From the NCBI GenBank assembly GCA_003647035.1, contig QMMB01000055.1, positions 1-11,152 of the forward strand: a stretch of DNA of 11,152 nt, given 5' to 3'. The DNA comes from Deltaproteobacteria bacterium (lineage in GTDB: Bacteria; Myxococcota_A; Polyangia; Polyangiales; Houyiibacteriaceae). A program made the position numbers and the translations under genes. Shown piece after piece: positions 7,503 through 11,152 of this stretch. Under the pieces are notes generated by a model. The model had not been told where the DNA came from and searched no databases. It saw only the letters and a program-made list of their open reading frames with translations. Numbering within the stretch: the first letter of the stretch is position 1; every line of letters begins with the position of its first letter.

Positions 7503-8303
7503 ATGGGGTTTCGCCTCGACAGATCGGTGTGGATTGGCCTGCTCGCGTTCGCCATGGCGTGCGGCGGCAGCTCCCTTTCTCCCTCGAAGAGTGGCAGAAA
7601 AATGCTCGAGCCGGACGACGATGCGCGCAGTGGCTACGAGAAGGCGCTGCTCGATTTTCGCCGTGGCGATTGCCTGTCCGCGGAGCCGATGTTCCGCGAG
7701 ATCCGTCGAGAGTTTCCGTATAGCCGGTTTGCTGCGCTGGCCGAGCTTCGCATCGGCGACTGCCAGTTCAAGAACGAAGCGTATCCCGAGGCGATCCAGA
7801 CCTACCGGCAGTTCGTCCGCATCCGTCCTTCACACAAAGAGATCCCCTACGCGCGGTTTCGAATCGCCGAGTGCTATTACAACCAAATCCCTAGCGGCTG
7901 GTTCATGACACCTCCTGCGGCCGAGCGGGACCAGAGCGCCGCACGCGACGCCCTCATCCAGTTGCGCCGCTTCGTGGTCGACTATCCGGACGACCAACGC
8001 GTTCCGGACGCCAACAAGCTCATGGAGGAATGCATGGGCCTGCTCGCCGCGCACGAATTTTACGTGGCGCGCTTCTACCTCAAGCGGGACGCGTATCGAG
8101 GCGTGATTTCGCGGCTCAAGGGGCTGCTCGCGGCCTATCCCGGCAGCGGCGTCGAGTCCAAGGCATTGCTGCTGCTCGGAGAGGTCTACTTGAAGAACGC
8201 CGAGGTCGAGGCAGCTCGCCAGACCTTCAACGAGATCGTCCAGCGTTTCCCGGAGAGCGGCGAGGCCAAGAAGGCACGGGCCCTCCTTGGCAAGATGGGC
8301 TGA
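7503..8303 (+). CDS. bamD: outer membrane protein assembly factor BamD, TPR lipoprotein
   Basis: This 266-residue lipoprotein matches BamD, the essential partner of BamA in inserting beta-barrel proteins into the outer membrane, acting from the periplasmic face. It begins with a basic N-terminus, a hydrophobic stretch and a lipobox-like AMAC with Cys20 as the expected lipidated residue. TPR helices follow: about 44-71 ending in EFPYSRFA, 77-110 (IQTYRQFVRIRPSHKEIPYA), a loop with GWFMTPPAAERDQSAARDAL at the position of the BamD long insertion (132-151), then VVDYPDD, ARFYLKRDAYRGVISRLKGL and a last repeat ending LLGKMG. Order and spacing follow E. coli BamD (245 residues). An in-frame GTG at 7497, six bases earlier and nine bases after AGAGG, is an alternative start giving a protein two residues longer. 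A generic YbgF/tol-pal TPR lipoprotein is less likely because of the insertion loop. No other Bam gene is nearby. Confidence 0.9.
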   Translation: MGFRLDRSVWIGLLAFAMACGGSSLSPSKSGRKMLEPDDDARSGYEKALLDFRRGDCLSAEPMFREIRREFPYSRFAALAELRIGDCQFKNEAYPEAIQTYRQFVRIRPSHKEIPYARFRIAECYYNQIPSGWFMTPPAAERDQSAARDALIQLRRFVVDYPDDQRVPDANKLMEECMGLLAAHEFYVARFYLKRDAYRGVISRLKGLLAAYPGSGVESKALLLLGEVYLKNAEVEAARQTFNEIVQRFPESGEAKKARALLGKMG

Positions 8304-8358
8304 CGCCCCGAGCGCGGATTTCTGGCCACCGATCCAGCCGATCGCTACCTTCGGGTCC

Positions 8359-9066
8359 ATGGCTCCCTGGGCTGAACAGATTCTGGAGGCGGCGAACGAA
8401 CACTACGACCGCGCCGAGTACGCGCTCGCTCAGCCCTACTACGAGAAGCTGGTGCAGCAGGGTCTGCGCTATCCGGACGTGTTCAATCGGCTCGGCGTCA
8501 TCTATCACTTGAATGGACGGCTTCCTGAAGCGCGCTGGTGCTTCGAGCAGGCGCTCGAGGTCAACTCTGGCTATCTCGAGGCGGCGCTCAATCTCACGGT
8601 GACGTGCAACGAGCTCGGGGAGTACGGGTCTGGCGTTCGCACGCTGCAGCAGGCTCAGCGCCACTCCGACTCGTCGAACGACGCCTACCGGCGCGGCAAG
8701 GTGGCGAACCTTCACCGTTCGCTCGGTCGCGCATACCTCGATCTAGATCGTCCCGAGGACGCGATGCACGAATTCGGGCGCGCGCTCCGGCTTTGCCCGA
8801 AGTTCCACGACATCCGCCTCGAGCTCGCCAAACTGCTCAGGCTGCGCGGCAACGCCCACGGCGCCCGCGAGGAGCTCACGCTCATATTACAACTGGACCC
8901 GGACCACCACGACGCCCGAGCGCTGCTAGGCGTGATCGAAATCGAGACCGGAGACCACAACGAGGGCCTGCAGCACCTGCGTGCAGTGATCGACCAATGC
9001 GCCGACCATTCGGTCGCCCATGCCTACCTCCAGCAGGCCGATTCCGACTACCGGCGCGCCTCCTGA
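8359..9066 (+). CDS. tetratricopeptide repeat protein, predicted cytoplasmic
   Basis: This 235-residue protein consists almost wholly of TPR helices, a scaffold for protein-protein contacts. Repeats can be seen at about 8-35, 41-73 (NRLGVIYHLNGRLPEARWCF), 74-101 (ALNLTVTCNELGEYGSG), 117-147 (LHRSLGRAYLDLDRPEDAMH), 151-181 (LELAKLLRLRGNAHGAREEL) and 185-215. There is no signal peptide, lipobox or membrane segment, so unlike BamD just upstream it should stay in the cytoplasm. The ATG at 8359 is the first ATG in frame; no good ribosome binding site precedes it, and a TTG at 8287 inside bamD would add 24 unremarkable residues. It starts 55 bases after bamD and ends 56 bases before the multidomain regulator. 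Its place directly before that regulator suggests an adaptor role in signalling, but this is context only. Confidence 0.85.
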   Translation: MAPWAEQILEAANEHYDRAEYALAQPYYEKLVQQGLRYPDVFNRLGVIYHLNGRLPEARWCFEQALEVNSGYLEAALNLTVTCNELGEYGSGVRTLQQAQRHSDSSNDAYRRGKVANLHRSLGRAYLDLDRPEDAMHEFGRALRLCPKFHDIRLELAKLLRLRGNAHGAREELTLILQLDPDHHDARALLGVIEIETGDHNEGLQHLRAVIDQCADHSVAHAYLQQADSDYRRAS

Positions 9067-9122
9067 GCCCACTCGCCGGGTCGCTTTGTGGCCGCTGCAA
9101 ACGGTGCCACACTGTCTGAGAC

Positions 9123-11152
9123 GTGCCCCCGACCGTCCTCCTGCTTGACGATGACACTCAGTTTCGATCGAGTGTCACCCCCGCGCTCGAAGCGTTCGGG
9201 CTTCGCGTCCTGAGCGCGACCAAGGGCAGCATCGCACGCGCGCTACTCGAAGAAGAGGAGCCGGCGTTGCTCATCGTCGACGGCCTGCTCCCCGACATCA
9301 ACGGTATCGTCTGGATCGAGTGCCTCCGCGGTGACGGTATCAACATCCCTGTCATTTTCGTTTCCGCGTTCTACAGGGATCTGACGACGTTCAAGCATCT
9401 CACGGTCGATCTCGACGTGATCAAGGTGTTCCACAAGCCCGTCGCGGTGGAACGATTCGCTCGCGAGGTAGCGAATGCCGTGTCTGCTCCGATGAGCCTG
9501 ACGCCAGCCGCGAACGGGCCTGCCGATGACCCGGCCGACCGAGTGCTTTTCCCCGACCAGGATTCCGAGCCTGGCGTCGACGCCGAGAAGGCCAAGCAGT
9601 CGTATACCAGCCTGCTTCCGATTGCAGCAGACAACCTGACGGGCGCGATCCGTCGAGTGCATTCGGAGGTCGATCGAACGAGTGTGGTCGCCGAAGCGCT
9701 GCGCCAAGCGCACGACCTGCACGGCGCCGCACAAACGCACGGCTTCGCAGAAATCTCTGCGGCGGTGGGCCGAATCGAAAGCCAGCTTCGTTATCTGCAA
9801 GAATCGGGACGGCTCGATTGGACGACCATGTTCGAGTCGATCGATGAGGTTCGCGTCCATGCCGCCGCAGCGGTCGGTCGCTCGGTCGACACCGGGTCCA
9901 CGGCGGCTGCTCCGCCGTCGGTCACTCCGGCTGCGACGTTCTTCCTGCACCGTCCCGTTCCGAGGGATTTCGTCCCGACCCTGCTGGTGCTCGAAGACGA
10001 CCCCGCGATGATCGCCTACTTACGGTCCGCGCTCGACGAAGTGCTCGTCCATTTGAGGCCCGTGTCGACCATCGACGAGGCGCTCAAGATCGCCAGCCGG
10101 AATCCGCCCACAGCGGTTCTGGTGGGCTGGCCTCTCGAGGACCGAGAGGCGCTCCCGAAGTTTTTTCAGATGTTCCGCAGCATGCACGGTTGCACGGAGG
10201 TACCTGTCATTCTGCTCTCGCTCGATGACGACCCGCACACTCGGGCTCTCGCTGCGCAGCTTGGCGTCGACATCTTTCTGCCCCACCCGGTCGAGCTCGT
10301 CCGGCTCCATCAGGCGATAGGGACCGCCGTCGAGCGCGCCATGACCCCGCGGCCCAAGGTCGCCGTTCTTCGCGACCCGGACGCGGCGAGGCAGATCGAA
10401 GAAGCCGGCATCGAATGTTTCCTCTACTTCAGCCTCGAGGAGCTCTTGCGCGAGATCGACATCCAGTGTCCGGACGCGGTGCTGCTGGGGTCCAGCGTCG
10501 CTGGCAAACAGGTGCCCGCCATCATCCGCATGTCGGCTTGGGATTCGGAGTTTGCTTTGCTGTGCTTCGATGATTCCCCGCTCGCCAAAGAATCCGAGGT
10601 CGGCGAGCCTCTTGTTCGCGCGGCTGGTTGGCTGGTGAACCTGCACCGCGAGGCCGAGCGGATGGCGCGACTTCGCCGGCAGCAATTGCGGTGCAGCCAG
10701 ACCGGGTTGCTTGCGCGTTCGGGTGCGGTGGCCGCACTCGAATCGGGCCTATCATCCGCCCAGCGAAATGGCCGCACGTACTCGCTAGGCCTCCTTCAGG
10801 CGACGGGTCTCGATGGGCTCGATCACGTCAAGGCGCGACGCTTGCGAACTCATTTGGGCCGATTGATCTACGGGAGATTCCGCCGCGAAGACGTTCGGGG
10901 CCGTTGGGACGGGAACACGTTCGTGATTGGGTTCGACGGCTCTAGCGCCCGGGCTGTCGTCGAGGTCGTCCGCAGGCTTCAAGAGGATCTCGATGCCCAG
11001 CGCACTCGGGAGCCCGAAGAGCTCTCCTTTCTGCACGCTGCAGTGGGGTTGGCGTCGTACCCGCTCGACGGGGATACGACGCGGTCCCTGATTCTCGCTG
11101 CTCACGAGCGTCTCGAAAGCGCTGTGGAACGCGAGTCGGATGCGTTGGTTTG
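9123..11152 (+). CDS. multidomain response regulator REC-HPt-pseudoREC-pseudoREC-GGDEF-like, cut by the right edge
   Basis: The open frame runs 676 codons to the window end without a stop. Domains in order: receiver 1 (1-120) with the acidic pocket Asp9-Asp11, phosphoacceptor Asp53, Ser81 and Lys105, complete; a linker; an HPt domain (about 155-245) with AHDLHGAAQTHGF and phosphotransfer His197; receiver 2 (285-405) keeping Glu291/Asp292/Asp293 but with Gly335 at the phosphoacceptor site and His388 for the conserved Lys; a third receiver-like domain (412-505) with Gly456 at the same site; and a GGDEF-like domain (from about 524) where DGNTF (596-600) replaces GGDEF and the metal-binding Asp of the first strand is missing. 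An RxxD (RRED, 587-590) sits exactly five residues before it, the spacing of the c-di-GMP inhibitory site. GTG at 9123 is forced: an in-frame stop lies at 9117-9119 and receiver 1 starts at once. It is likely a phosphorelay hub or c-di-GMP receptor rather than a cyclase. Confidence 0.9.
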   Translation, partial: MPPTVLLLDDDTQFRSSVTPALEAFGLRVLSATKGSIARALLEEEEPALLIVDGLLPDINGIVWIECLRGDGINIPVIFVSAFYRDLTTFKHLTVDLDVIKVFHKPVAVERFAREVANAVSAPMSLTPAANGPADDPADRVLFPDQDSEPGVDAEKAKQSYTSLLPIAADNLTGAIRRVHSEVDRTSVVAEALRQAHDLHGAAQTHGFAEISAAVGRIESQLRYLQESGRLDWTTMFESIDEVRVHAAAAVGRSVDTGSTAAAPPSVTPAATFFLHRPVPRDFVPTLLVLEDDPAMIAYLRSALDEVLVHLRPVSTIDEALKIASRNPPTAVLVGWPLEDREALPKFFQMFRSMHGCTEVPVILLSLDDDPHTRALAAQLGVDIFLPHPVELVRLHQAIGTAVERAMTPRPKVAVLRDPDAARQIEEAGIECFLYFSLEELLREIDIQCPDAVLLGSSVAGKQVPAIIRMSAWDSEFALLCFDDSPLAKESEVGEPLVRAAGWLVNLHREAERMARLRRQQLRCSQTGLLARSGAVAALESGLSSAQRNGRTYSLGLLQATGLDGLDHVKARRLRTHLGRLIYGRFRREDVRGRWDGNTFVIGFDGSSARAVVEVVRRLQEDLDAQRTREPEELSFLHAAVGLASYPLDGDTTRSLILAAHERLESAVERESDALV

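Noticed and set aside
9087..9111. Hairpin TGTGGC/GCCACA with a 13-base loop between the TPR gene and the regulator
   Set aside because: The stem is only six pairs and no T tract follows, so a terminator or attenuator is not supported.
9243..9950. A 235-codon minus-strand frame opposite the start of the regulator
   Set aside because: The plus-strand frame there encodes a complete receiver and an HPt domain with catalytic residues in place, so the antisense frame is a shadow.
1..11152. CRISPR arrays, tRNA or rRNA genes, insertion sequences or phage remnants
   Set aside because: No regularly spaced repeats, tRNA-like cloverleaf, transposase motif or terminal inverted repeat was seen; the window is almost entirely normal coding sequence.

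Overview
The window is a GC-rich, gene-dense stretch of bacterial chromosome with GC-biased third codon positions. The BamD lipoprotein, the YqgE/AlgH protein, the PlsC-type acyltransferase and the rich two-component signalling point to a diderm, probably an uncultured high-GC lineage of the former Deltaproteobacteria (Myxococcota or relatives). That placement is inferred from gene content and style; there is no rRNA or other strong marker. No tRNA, rRNA, insertion sequence, phage gene or CRISPR array was seen.

The layout is strictly divergent about a 58-base gap (6804-6861). Everything to the left is on the minus strand, in transcription order: a PlsC-type lysophospholipid acyltransferase (6803-6054), a PAS/hybrid sensor histidine kinase (5986-4346), two different alkaline-phosphatase-superfamily enzymes (4341-2947 and 2915-1230) and a GT-B glycosyltransferase (1233-61). 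The last four are tightly packed: a 4-base gap, a 31-base gap and a 4-base GTGA stop/start overlap, so they look like one transcript. A further gene may begin at base 14 and run off the left edge.

Everything to the right is on the plus strand: yqgE/algH (6862-7434), bamD (7503-8303), a soluble TPR protein (8359-9066) and a large multidomain response regulator (9123 to beyond the right edge). The regulator is read by direct translation of the plus strand. It has an intact receiver, an HPt domain, two receiver-like domains that both lack the phosphoacceptor Asp, and a GGDEF-like domain with a ruined active site but a retained RxxD motif.

The left cluster reads as a surface-glycan or lipid-modifying set with its own sensor kinase. 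Both phosphatase-superfamily enzymes appear cytoplasmic and keep every recognisable metal ligand and the nucleophile. The right cluster begins with envelope biogenesis (bamD) and ends in signalling. The most interesting features are the regulator's architecture, the possibility that its HPt domain completes a phosphorelay with the hybrid kinase across the divergent junction, and the kinase/phosphatase/phosphatase/glycosyltransferase operon, whose substrate cannot be told from sequence.
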